Positions 23,442-33,869 of a DNA stretch of 64,000 nucleotides are shown piece after piece. The number at the start of each line of letters is the position of its first letter. Positions within the stretch are counted from its first letter, which is position 1. The notes beneath the pieces were generated by a model that ran no database searches, was not told the origin of the DNA, and saw nothing but the letters and a program-made list of their open reading frames with translations. Position numbers and translations under genes: made by a program. Source of the DNA: Adineta steineri (Eukaryota > Rotifera > Eurotatoria > Adinetida > Adinetidae); contig CAJNOI010000199.1 in assembly GCA_905250115.1 (NCBI GenBank), positions 62,001 through 126,000 of the forward strand, given 5' to 3'.

Positions 23442-26400
23442 TCACTGTTGAGGAGGACGTTGACTTGATTCGAGTTGTTGAATACGTTGATTTGCTTCTC
23501 GTAAAGCGACATCAAGTGTGATTGTTTGTTCTTGTAAATTAGCTGCTCGTGATTCTGTCTCTCTATTTAAAATGAGATTATCAAAGATTTTATCAAGCAA
23601 AAAAAATGAATCATACGCTAATTGTTGTTGTAATTGTGCAATTGTACGTAATGCATCGAAACCAACTTGTGCTGATTTTGTAGTTGCTGTACTAGTATCA
23701 GTATTATTATCAAGTGCTGGTTCTAATTGACGTCGTTCAGTTAAACCACCACGATTAATTGCTTCATAGGATACACTATTACCTTCAATAACTTTATCTT
23801 CTTCCTTAGGTTTTTCTTTTGAAGCTTCGGACCAATCTGATTGATCACTTTCTCCTATTTTAGGAACTTCTCGTATAGGTGCTGGTATATCTACATAACT
23901 TTCATCACCAGTTAAGTCCGTTAAAATAACTTTCGATGAATAAACCCAATCATTACATTCATCTTGCATACGTTTAAGATCAAGTACTTCGATTTCTGGT
24001 ACAGCTCCTTGTTCTAAATTTTTATTAAGCATTTCTTCAGCAGTTATTGATGTACAACATCTAAAGAAAAACATTTTATAGAAAAATAAATGTATACGAG
24101 ATGTTTTTTACTTAATAATATATGCAGTCATAGAAATTAATTCATCACATAGAGCTTTTTGCATTTTAATTAGATTTGCATGTGGTGTACGATTTGCTTC
24201 AAGATGATCACGTGCTTCAGCAGATAATTCTGGTTTATTAGGAGCTAGACTAATAAGAATTTGAATAAGCCAATGAACCATTTTTGAATCAAGTTTAAGA
24301 GCCTAGAAATAAAAAAAATAGATTGATTACGATATGTAACAAAATGCTTTACTTGATCTGCAATACGACTATTATGACTTTCAACATAATGACGAAGAGA
24401 AATAAGACCTTTATTAGCTTGTTGCAATACTAGAGTAGCATCCACACTAAACGAAAAAAAAATATAGAGTCATTTTTATTACTATTCACATTGTTTCATA
24501 CTTACATACGTTTCGTGTCACCTCTTTTTTTATTTCCCATATCAATATCATCATTAGCTCTCGCTGATTTTCCAACATAAGTCACTGTTCTAGTTATTGC
24601 TTCAAACCATTCTTCCATTTGTGCATAGAATGTATGCCATGCTGCTTCATTCAATTTTCCTCCACCATAAGCAAATGTATTCAATTTACTATTCCATGTT
24701 TCAAGTGCATTACTAAAGAAAATAATTGCCGACGCTAAACCATTTTCACCTGTCATTCGTACACGATATTGACCGTGTAATAGAAAAATACACTACAAAA
24801 GAAAAAATTTTGAACTTGAGAATATATATATTTCAAATTTCATACATCAAATAAATCTTTTAATGCTTCTCGTTCATTATTATCACCAGTATTTGATGGT
24901 GGATGACGATTAAGTAATCGTTCAGTCATATCAATCCATTTTTTTAGCTGTCTATCCGCTTTTTTCATACGTTCTTCATTAATAAGAATAGTATCTCCAC
25001 CGAATTTTTCAACTTCACGTGTACATGATTCTTCCCAAATTCTTGTTTGAGTTAAATATTCAATTGTTTTTTTTTGATCCGGTAAATGTTTTAATTTTCC
25101 ATCATGATCACTATATACAAATAGAAATTGAAAAAAAAAATTTTTTTTTATTTAAACTATACATATGATTTTGTCGAAATGTATTTCGTAGTATATCAAT
25201 TGAATGAGCAAGACGATTAAGATTTTTTGATGTTTCAAATTCACGTTGTTCTTGTTCACGATCAAATGTTTCAACTATTTCACGCCATGTATTTGCAGCT
25301 TTTTGTACAGTAGTTAAATCAATTGTATCTTTATCCATAAGATAAATAGCAAAATGATTAGCTAATGCATACCATGCTTGTTCAGCAAGATTTAAACGTT
25401 TTGATGTACTTAATTTATGTTCAACAACAACCTTAAGAGCAATTGTTTGTGCTGCGTCACGCCATAATTCTTTTTCTTCAACAATAACATTGGTATGTTT
25501 TTCCAAACGTTTACGTTGTAAATCATATAATTCATGATATTCAGTAAGAAGTGATGCATTTTTTTGAGATTCAATTAAAGCAGCTTTAAGCTAAAAATGA
25601 ATTAATTAGAAAGAATAGAATGTTAATATAAACGAAAAGATTAGTAGAATAATTTCTTACATCTCTTTGAGCTGTTTCGGCTTCGTCAGTAACACGTCGA
25701 TCATGTTCACGTACATCTTCCAATTCGCTACAAGCAAGAATAAACAAAAGACAAGCGTTATTATTATCATCTTCTTGATTATGAGATTAATTATGTTTAC
25801 ATGTCACACACACAACAAGTGTGTATGTATGTTACAATTGAATTGCTTCTATAACGAACATGCAATAGTAACATATGGACAAAGGTAAATAAACTATATG
25901 CATAAGGCAATGATGGTTTTCTCTTCATCAAGACATTAAAGAACATACGAGTGTTATTGTCACATACATATACATAAATACATTTAGACTTATGTCGACT
26001 ACATCTTCATCTCATTTAATTGTTAAACCAAAACCTATTCGATATAATCCATTGCCTATTCAAGGTAATTAACTCGATATTGAAAGTAATATTTTTAAAA
26101 TCATCATGAAAAAAATCTAGTTAGTATGTGGAAATTTTTCAATATGGAGAAAAGTACTTAATTTGTACTTCCTCCGGATATTTTTATATGCTAGGGCTTA
26201 GACTACTATCAAAATTTCAAAGAACTTTGGTGGGAAAAAAGCTTATAACTTTCCATTCATATCGATCTTTCCAGTAGTGACGACCAAATATTTCTATTCT
26301 AACTTTCTCAATCTTGTAAAAAAATTTAAATATTATTTCTAGTTGATTTAACAACATGTGATTATGCAACATTACTTCGTGTAGCTAAAGTTACAAATAC

Positions 26401-27965
26401 AAGTAAAATTGATCATTTACCAAAACAAACAAATTCATCAATTGATAATAATCATGATAAAAAACGTACACGTATTCTTTTTACATCATGGCAAGTTGCT
26501 GAATTAGAACGTTTATTTGCTGAACAAAAATATGTTTCAGCACAAGAACGTTCAGCAATATCTATGCGTATTGGTTTATCTCCAACTCAAATTAAAATAT
26601 GGTTTCAAAATCGTCGTTATAAATCGAAAAAAACATCAATAACAACAACAACATTATATTTACGTACAGCATAAGTGTTCCAACAGTTGATTTAAATTGA
26701 AGTAATTGTTCAGCTAAACGACGATCAAGTGCACGTTGAGCAATTAATTCTTCATATAAACTATTGAAGAAAAACAAAATCTCTTTTTTTCTTTTCTTTT
26801 TAATAAAATTTAATTTAATTAAACCTTTTCACTTGTCGAGGTACACGTGATAATAATGATGTATATCGTTCACGTAATTTACCTAATAATTCACCACGTT
26901 CTTTACATTCAACACTAACTTGACGAATTATTTCATGAAAAACAATATTGTATATATTTTGTTCTTCTTTAATTAATTCGAGTAAATTGTGAAGCTGTAA
27001 AAAAAACAGATTTTATTAGAGAAATTCATGAACAGTTATATTCATACTTGAGTTTGTCCTTGTAAATCATTATCCTCAATGGTAATTCGTTCTAATAATA
27101 CATTCATCGTATGTCTTAATTTTAGAACTTCAGCTCGTCCAACTGGTTTTCTATAAAAAAATTAAGATAGTTGAATTATTTGAAATAGAATTATTCTTAC
27201 AAAGAAGGAAATACAGTAATATGATGCAAATGTTCTTCAGTGATCGTTGTATTTTTACTAGAAAATTAATGAATAAGATTTTATTAACAAGCAAATTAAG
27301 AAATATTTACTCATCATAAACTTCGAGGGGTGCAACACCAATATTTTTAATTATACGAAATTCGTGTGGTACAATTGTTTCCGGTAATACAATACTCGGT
27401 TCTTGTGAATCATTTGGCATAGCTCGAATAGCACTTTTATCAATACCCCGCTGTTGCTGACCAGATGGTTTATTTTGTTGTTCATGTAACGAAGGATGAT
27501 GAGTTGTTGCTTCACATAAAAATGATATATCACTAAATAAAAAGGACAAACTATTTCTAATCTAATAGAAAAATGTGGGAATTTACTGTCCAGCTCCACA
27601 TGTACATGGATTTTGTTCAAGTAAAAATCGATATTTTTCTCGTTGTCTTGCATAATGCCATGCATTATCTGGACGACGTGAGATTGGTGGTGTTGGTCGT
27701 AAAAGTTTATTTGAATTTGTTGAATTAGGTGGTCCTAAATATTCACTTGGTACATTGTTTTGCCGTAAGGCAGCCATTAATTCTTGTGGTAAAAAATCAT
27801 TTTCCGCTGCTCTACCAGTTGGCCTTTGTAATTGTCCTAAACATAATAATTTGTCTATGATTAATAATTAACAAATTAATAACCTCGAAGTTGTGGTAAA
27901 ACACAAGCATTAACTGAATTAGCTCCATTAGTTTCGTGTTGTTGTTGAACTTCAACAATACTCAT
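23442..27965 (-). CDS. AXDND1: AXDND1-like axonemal dynein light chain domain protein
   Basis: A gene of more than ten exons starting MSIVEVQQQHETNGANSVNA. A proline-rich N-terminal part has a cysteine pair (LLEQNPCTCGAGQ). Next is the axonemal dynein light chain (p28) domain: EEQNIYNIVFHEIIRQVSVE, CKERGELLGKLRERYTSLL, then FNSLYEELIAQRALDRRLAE. Long coiled coils follow (SELEDVREHDRRVTDEAETA; RLNLAEQAWYALANHFAIYL with MDKDTIDLTTVQKAANTWRE), and a mixed C-terminal region ends SSQRPPQQ with TGA at 23442. Homologues act in sperm and ciliary axonemes. The intron between about 26667 and 25735 is long because it contains a complete homeobox gene on the opposite strand. The gene is divergent with ZC4H2 (310 bp apart). 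Confidence 0.82.
25992..26674 (+). CDS. NK-type homeobox transcription factor nested in AXDND1 intron
   Basis: Two exons: 25992-26064 (MSTTSSSHLIVKPKPIRYNP...) and 26343-26674. Joined in frame they give 134 residues and a TAA (26672-26674). Exon 2 encodes a full 60-residue homeodomain: KKRTRILFTSWQVAELERLF, then AEQKYVSAQERSAISMRIGL, then SPTQIKIWFQNRRYKSKK. Tyrosine at homeodomain position 54 (NRRYK) and the KYVSAQER helix-2 region mark the NK2/NK3/NK4 group. It should bind DNA as a developmental regulator. The protein is very short, with only about 50 residues before the homeodomain and about 15 after it. The gene lies wholly inside an AXDND1 intron on the opposite strand, and its last codons overlap the AXDND1 exon end by about 7 bp. 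I cannot place it among NK paralogues. Confidence 0.85.
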
Positions 27966-28275
27966 TGTTGATTAATATTTAATATAATAATATTAAATTT
28001 TTAATTTTTCCTTGTTCGTATTTATCATTATTGTTTAATTATTCATGACAACAACCTCTATGAAATTTTGATAAACAAATAAAATTATAAAATTAAATAA
28101 AATTTTTAATAAAATATTATTTTTAAATAAATTTTTTCGAAATTTTCTACAAAAAAATAAAATTCGATAGTAGCGACCTCTCATTCCATTGGTCATTATT
28201 TTATTTGACCTTTATTTGTGCTTCGTTGATCTATTCTATCTATTCATCATCACCACTATTCAGTTATTTATAAAA
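27966..28275. promoter_or_regulatory. divergent promoter region between AXDND1 and ZC4H2
   Basis: 310 bp separating two opposite start codons. The first part is extremely AT-rich (TTAAATAAAATTTTTAATAAAA). The second, nearer ZC4H2, is mixed (GTAGCGACCTCTCATTCCATTGG) and could contain an inverted CCAAT box (ATTGG at about 28188). Confidence 0.4.
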
Positions 28276-29337
28276 ATGGAAAATTTACCTGAAAAAACTG
28301 TTTCCATAGCACCAGCATTAGATGAACGTGATTTAATTTTATCAATGCGTAAACTTGATTTAATAAAAGAATTAGGGTTTGTTTGTTTTTTTTTCAATTT
28401 ATACATATAGAAATTTTGTTGTTTCACAATAGAGATAAACAAAATCAATTACAACGTATACAAACTCATTTAAATCAAAATTCCGATTTAGTTACACGTG
28501 AAAATCAAGTTTTACGTGAGTTTCATAAAGAACTTGATATGCTTATTCAAGAACGTATGTCACATATTGAAGAATTACGTTTAATTCATGCTGATATCAA
28601 TATTGTATGTTTCTAAATAAAGTAAAATAGATGAATAAGTCGTTTTTTCTTAGATGGAAACAACCATAAAACAAGCTGAAGAAGAACGTACAAAAGCAAT
28701 ACAAGAAAGTAAACGTCTTTTCAAAGATTATCAACCAATGAAAGAACAAATAAATAAATTACGAGATCTGCTTAATCTCGAAAAACTTCAAGATAATGAA
28801 GAAGATGAAGCTGCTCTAATGACAATGCAGTAAATATAAAGATTTTTTCAGAAATAAAATAAAGAATTATTTATTAAGATTAATTTCTCAACAATCAAAT
28901 GATCATGATATAACAACATCAAATCGTAGTTCACATTTATCTTCAACAACATCGGATAGTATACATGAACAACAACAACAACATCATCCATTAGTTATAC
29001 CATTTATTCATCAATCACAACAAATGAATACAGGTCCGATTTCAACAGGTACATCATCATCAAGTAATAATCAATCTCAATCATCAGGAATTAATGTATC
29101 AAAAGTACTTGGTGCAATGGTATCGACAGTTGATCGATCAGCTTTTAGACAACAACCACCACCCATGAAGGTAAGGTGTCATTGTAAAATAATCAAATTC
29201 ATTATTCAATTTAGACTTGTCAATCTTGCCAACAACAAATTCATCGTAATGCACCCATATGTCCTATTTGCAAAGCTAAAAGTCGTTCACGTAATCCCAA
29301 AAAACCCAAACGTCGTCATACAGATATTCATCCCTGA
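28276..29337 (+). CDS. ZC4H2: ZC4H2 zinc-finger protein
   Basis: Five exons. The N-terminal half is a coiled coil with the family block [19 protein letters not shown] followed by [18 protein letters not shown] Gln/Ser-rich linker specific to this lineage follows. Then comes the diagnostic [10 protein letters not shown], and the C4H2 zinc finger [20 protein letters not shown] with the basic tail [21 protein letters not shown]4H2 stabilises RNF220 and affects Smad and neuronal signalling in vertebrates. All four cysteines and both candidate histidines are kept. The stop is TGA at 29335-29337. PSMA4 starts 150 bp downstream on the same strand. Confidence 0.93.
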
Positions 29338-29470
29338 TAATCCCAAAAACAAAATTTGTATAAATGTTTTTCTTTTTTCGTGTATCTTCCGTAATAATTA
29401 TGTTTTTTTTCTTCTCGAATCTCTTATATAAGCAATATATAAATGTTCGTCGTTGTATGAATATTAAATT

Positions 29471-29478
29471 AATTGTAG
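29471..29478 (+). promoter_or_regulatory. candidate splice acceptor ahead of PSMA4
   Basis: AATTGTAG ends at 29478, nine bases before the PSMA4 ATG at 29488. With only 150 bp between ZC4H2 and PSMA4, it may be a spliced-leader acceptor. The pyrimidine tract is weak. Confidence 0.3.
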
Positions 29479-29487
29479 ATTTAAACA

Positions 29488-30306
29488 ATGGCTCGTCGAT
29501 ATGATACACGTGCAACAATCTTTTCACCCGAAGGTCGTTTATATCAAGTTGAATATGCTTTAGAAGCTATTTCACATTCGGGTGCATCTTTGGGTATACT
29601 TGCTGAAAATGGTGTTGTACTTGCCGGTGAAAAACGTAATGTAAGTCCATTACTTGACGATGTTAAATATTCGGAAAAAATCTATAAAATTCATGATGAT
29701 CTTTGTTGTTCCGTTTCTGGTATAACCAGTGATGCAAATGTGTTAATTAATGAATTACGTATGATTGGACAACGTTATTTATTAACTTATCAAGAACCAG
29801 CACCAATTGAATATATTGTTTCACGTTTATGTAATATAAAACAAGCATATACACAATTTGGTGGTAAACGTCCATTTGGTGTTTCATTTCTTTATATGGG
29901 TTGGGATAAACATTATGGTTATCAATTATATCAATCGGATCCAAGTGGAAATTTTGGTGGATGGAAAGCAACATGTGTTGGACATAATTCTCAAACAGCT
30001 ATATCAATTCTTAAACAAGAATATAAAATTGGTGAAACACAACTCAATGATGCATTACGTTTAGCTATTCGTGTATTTAGTAAAACACTTGATACAACAA
30101 AATTAACACCGGAAAAAATTGAAATTGCTGTTTTACAACATGATGATAAAACAAATCAAACAACAATTCGAATGTTAAAAGATGAAGAATTAACAACATT
30201 AATAAAACAGTATGAAGATGAACAAAGTAAATTAGAAGCTGATAGACAAAAACAACAGCAAACAACAACAACTAGTACATCAACAGTTGAAAAAGGCAAA
30301 AAATAA
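29488..30306 (+). CDS. PSMA4: 20S proteasome subunit alpha type 4
   Basis: An intronless 272-residue alpha-type proteasome subunit. It opens [20 protein letters not shown] with the alpha-subunit N-terminal signature [16 protein letters not shown]. It contains [30 protein letters not shown] and [18 protein letters not shown], all PSMA4 (alpha-3) blocks. The tail is Gln/Thr rich and ends EKGKK. Alpha subunits form the outer gate rings of the 20S core. Lack of introns contrasts with neighbouring genes and may reflect a retrocopy origin or intron loss. The frame is intact from end to end. Confidence 0.97.
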   Translation: MARRYDTRATIFSPEGRLYQVEYALEAISHSGASLGILAENGVVLAGEKRNVSPLLDDVKYSEKIYKIHDDLCCSVSGITSDANVLINELRMIGQRYLLTYQEPAPIEYIVSRLCNIKQAYTQFGGKRPFGVSFLYMGWDKHYGYQLYQSDPSGNFGGWKATCVGHNSQTAISILKQEYKIGETQLNDALRLAIRVFSKTLDTTKLTPEKIEIAVLQHDDKTNQTTIRMLKDEELTTLIKQYEDEQSKLEADRQKQQQTTTTSTSTVEKGKK

Positions 30307-30847
30307 ATTAATTAAAATAAAAAAAAAACTCTTTAACATTAAGCCAAGATTTTTTTTTGTTCTCTCTATTTCTAAATTGTTACGTTTCTGTGACTTCTTT
30401 TTTTTATTATTTGGATTATAAACTAAGAAATAAGATTTTTAAAAATGAAAATTATATATTCGAAGATGCAGTTTTATTACTGTCTTTTATTCGATCATTG
30501 AATAGAGATTTTGTCCATCGTTCATTCGTCAAATAACCTAATTAGTAAAAAATAAGGCCAGACGAAAAGTTACGTTTGGAACTTGTCTCATAGGTATTTA
30601 CCATCTAATGATATTCTTTAATTGAATCAAGAATATTTATATAGTAGAAGTATTAAACATACGTCATATATGTATTACTTCTTGCATTGAATTGCATATT
30701 TTATTTTCATAAATTTATCCTTATCGAATATTTTCTATTGTTTGCCTACAGACAAATATTTTTTTAATGTTTTGTACAATATTATAATGAAATAAGTGAA
30801 TAGTAACAACAACAAAGAGAAGAGTAAGATACAACATATATATATAT
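30307..30847. other. convergent intergenic region between PSMA4 and HP1-like gene
   Basis: 540 bp, AT-rich, with an early AATTAAAATAAA cluster right after the PSMA4 stop that may direct polyadenylation. No gene or repeat was seen. Confidence 0.5.
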
Positions 30848-31953
30848 TTAAGATTTATGTCTATTGCTTCGATTCGTTGAATTACTTTCACGTTTATATG
30901 ATTTTGATTTTGATGTTGATGGTTTATCTATAAACCAATTGATATGTCGTTCATAAAATTCGATTAATAAATCTGGTACAAGTTCTTTCGCTTTTTCATT
31001 GGAAATAAAAAATAATTTTGTTGGCGAATGTGAACATTTTAAAAGGAATTCAAGTTGTTGAGCTGGTAAACGTGATCGTGTTATGGAAACAATACGTTCG
31101 GGTCCAAGGGAAACATAATCAATTGTATTATTTTGTACTTCCATTTGATCTTGTTTTTGAATATCATTTGCATTTTCATCAACAATTATTGATTTAGTAT
31201 CATTAGAATCGGATCGAAATTTCTTCTTACGTGTTAATGATGTCGTATGTGTGCGTTTTCGACGACGACGATTAGTTTCAGGTGTTGACTGAAAAAGAAT
31301 AAATTTCATTTGATTTATTTTATTCTTATTCAATTTCTTACTTCTATATTCGTATTTATGACTTCTGTTTTTTCGATATCATCATTCTGAGAAATAACAA
31401 TTTCTTGTACACCTAAATAAGAAAACAAATCAATATGATGACATTTCTATAAAAATCTTCTTACTATGAATATCGGAGTGGAATGATTTATCAGTGATTT
31501 CATTTTCATCTATTGTTGCAGTAGTGGACAATTGAAGATATGATAAGGAATGATCAGAGATCAGATCATCTGTACTTACATTAACAGAATCAGACATTAA
31601 AGGAACTGAAAACTAGAAGAAGTAATGTCTTGCAGGTAACTCATAAAAAATTACCTGTTTCAATGAGATTTATAATTTCATCGAGAATTTGAGACATAAT
31701 TAATTTACATTCATCATCCTAGAATACATTTATGTAAAATTTTTGAAATTATCATATGACTTACTATATTTTCAGTACAATTTTGATTTTTTTCATATAA
31801 TTTTATTAAATCTTTACAAAAGACATTTTCTTCAGGTTCCCATGTTGCATCATCTTCATCATAACCATACCATTTTATAAAATATTCTATTTCACCATTT
31901 TCAAGTATTCTTTTATTAAGAATTTTTTCAACTACATAGATATCTTCGCCCAT
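30848..31953 (-). CDS. HP1/chromobox-like protein (chromo + chromoshadow domain)
   Basis: Starts MGEDIYVVEKILNKRILENG. The chromodomain (about residues 4-55) has the aromatic cage residues in IYVVEK and IKWYGYDEDDATWEPEENVF, so binding of methylated H3K9 is expected. A Ser/Asp/Glu-rich hinge follows, then a basic patch (TNRRRRKRTHTTSLTRKKK). A C-terminal chromoshadow domain follows (RIVSITRSRLPAQQLEFLLK ... LLIEFYERHINWF), with a Ser/Arg/Lys tail ending NRHKS. HP1 proteins pack heterochromatin. The two-domain order fits HP1 better than Polycomb. A gap of ten N lies 26 bp upstream of the start, so the 5' UTR is incomplete. Confidence 0.85.
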
Positions 31954-31978
31954 TGAAAACAAACGAGAGATAAATCTA

Positions 31979-31988
31979 NNNNNNNNNN
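31979..31988. other. assembly gap, 10 N
   Basis: Ten unknown bases immediately upstream of the HP1-like gene, next to G-rich repeats that are difficult to assemble. Confidence 0.99.
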
Positions 31989-32110
31989 TGTCTCATAAAC
32001 TTTACATTGAGTTTCATGTTGAATCTTTAGAAATTGAATAAACCTTTCATAATCAAAGTATAAAATTATAAGTAGCGGTATTAATAACACAACATTTAGT
32101 AGTGAGAGGA

Positions 32111-32188
32111 TTAGGGTGGGTGTGGATTGACAAAAGAGAGTGTAATCAGATAGAACCCCCATCCAAACCCACACCTTCACTCCCAATC
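32111..32188. repeat. telomere-like G-rich arm with C-rich inverted arm (site A1)
   Basis: The G-rich arm TTAGGGTGGGTGTGGATTGA (32111-32130) is followed within 25 bp by a C-rich arm (32154-32188, containing CCATCCAAACCCACACC). The arms are imperfect complements. Part of a family also seen near 32.3, 35.4, 48.6 and 53.0 kb. Confidence 0.65.
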
Positions 32189-32263
32189 AAACTTTACGCA
32201 CCCTCCGTTTACTTTACGAATCTGCAAAAATAACGATACATTATCTTTTTTGTGTTAGTTATA

Positions 32264-32336
32264 CCTTGAGGGTGGGTGGGTGTGAGTGTGGGTAACTCGT
32301 CTTCTCATATCCACACTCACATCCACACCTTCAAGA
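32264..32336. repeat. near-perfect G-rich/C-rich hairpin (site A2)
   Basis: CTTGAGGGTGGGTGGGTGTG plus AGTGTGG on the left (32265-32291) pairs with CCACACTCACATCCACACC plus TTCAAG on the right (32311-32335) around a loop of about 20 nt. The outer CTTGA and TCAAG also match as an inverted pair. Confidence 0.75.
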
Positions 32337-32791
32337 TTATAAGATTTTAAATAAAGTACATTTTCGCGCATACGATACGATAATTGAAAAATATAATATA
32401 TTTTAATCAAATAAAAACATTTAATATGAATTTATTTAACAAAAATGAATCTATATACATTGTGAAACTAGTTGTTATAAATAAATGAATGACATGAATG
32501 AATTTTAATGAACTAAAGCTTTCGACTCTTCCAGGAGTCATCGACAGTAGATGTACAAATATTGTTTAATGCTGTTATGCTGTTAGATAAATGCATTTTA
32601 AATGTATTTATTTGATTAAAATATATTATAATTTCATACAAATTCTATGATTTGATTCAAAATTATCAATTAAAAAATAGTTTACAAACTAACATAAGTG
32701 TCATAAAATCTCGGAAGACTGCATATATTTTTTTTACGAGTTTTATTTAAAAGCAAAAGAAAACTAGTTGGATGATTCATAGTGTTATCAT

Positions 32792-32945
32792 TTAATTTCT
32801 TCTTTGTGAATCATTACGTGGATATAAACGACGTTGACATGCTTTCCATTTTCGTTTAATCAACAAGTAACGCTCGTTTGAGCACTCGCTCAGCTTTTTC
32901 TCGTAGAAATCGTGCGTGCAGTTCTTATCGCACACCCACACTCTA
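32792..32945 (-). CDS. possible orphan exon, family unknown
   Basis: On the minus strand an AATTTAG acceptor-like site precedes a frame reading VWVCDKNCTHDFYEKKLSEC, then SNERYLLIKRKWKACQRRLY, and ending in SQRRN and TAA. Base composition is much richer in G and C than the surroundings, as expected for coding DNA. No partner exon or domain is recognised. It may be the 3' exon of a lost or fragmentary gene, or chance. Confidence 0.25.
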
Positions 32946-33827
32946 AATTTACTAACAATAAATAGATTTCCGAAATTCAATCACGTTTCATCGCACTTTA
33001 TAACAAAAAAATTTCAAAAAATAACCTCAAAAAATGTGTTTTGCGAAAATTCAGTCTTCGATGTTTTTTTGACCTTGCGGACAGACGAGCAAGCAAACAA
33101 ATAATGTATTGTTGCAAGACTCTTCTGTACGAGAAAGAGAATATGTTGAATTTCTTCTTATATACTTCTGATGTTAATACAAAAATGAAACGAAGTAACC
33201 AGTCAAGAACAACGTATATTCTTGTCATGATTTCATACAATTAGGTAAAAATGAAATAATCAGACGAGGAACAGCTAAGATAACCAATAAAATTGAACTA
33301 AGAGTGAGATGCTTGTGTTGATAAAGTTGTTTTCTTAATTGTTGTTCAAAAGTGAATTGCTTTTTCAAAGCTTTAACTTTCTATTAAAGATTAGTTTTTT
33401 AAAAATAGGCCATGTTTACAGTTCTCTTACAAATCACCTGACAGCAAGACTAGACCGAAGAGAGAGAATTTATTCCCAGGCGTTGCTTTTCTGCATTTAC
33501 CAACAAGTGGTATTCTCTGCCTTATTGTTTCATATATTCGTTGAAGTTTGGGTATTATTGTGAACACAAATTTTATGATAATCGTATGGCGCAGTCTTTT
33601 TTTATGAAATAAATTATTTATATAGATCGAAAAAAAAACATTAGAGAAATGATGAACTGCGTCACTTGTTAATTAGAGGAGAAAAGAGAAAATCCATACT
33701 TAACAACATTTTTTCAAGTGGCATAAGAGTGCGTTATGAATATAATAATCCAAAGTCTATTTCATTAAAATAGCTTAAGTGTTTTTACATAGAATCCGTT
33801 AAAGATTATTTTTTCCGAGTCAAAGAT

Positions 33828-33837
33828 TATATAAATA
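33828..33837 (+). promoter_or_regulatory. TATA box of the orphan GPCR gene
   Basis: TATATAAATA lies 33 bp before the ATG at 33870 of an intronless gene. Transcription would begin close to the start codon (near the TACATTTAGTC around 33850-33860), leaving a very short leader. Confidence 0.45.
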
Positions 33838-33869
33838 CAAGAGTTTGTCTACATTTAGTCAAAACAAAA

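Larger units (their letters stand above)
31954..33869. other. gene-poor region with assembly gap and G-rich foldbacks
   Basis: About 1.9 kb holding the 10-N gap, two G-rich/C-rich foldback segments (32111-32334), a possible orphan exon at 32792-32945 on the minus strand, and AT-rich sequence. A GACTCTTCCAGGAGTC palindrome lies near 32523-32538. The GPCR promoter occupies the right end. No complete gene is supported. Confidence 0.5.

Noticed and set aside
32517..32545. GACTCTTCCAGGAGTC palindrome considered as a histone-type stem-loop
   Set aside because: Sequence does not fit the histone 3' stem-loop and there is no histone gene nearby.
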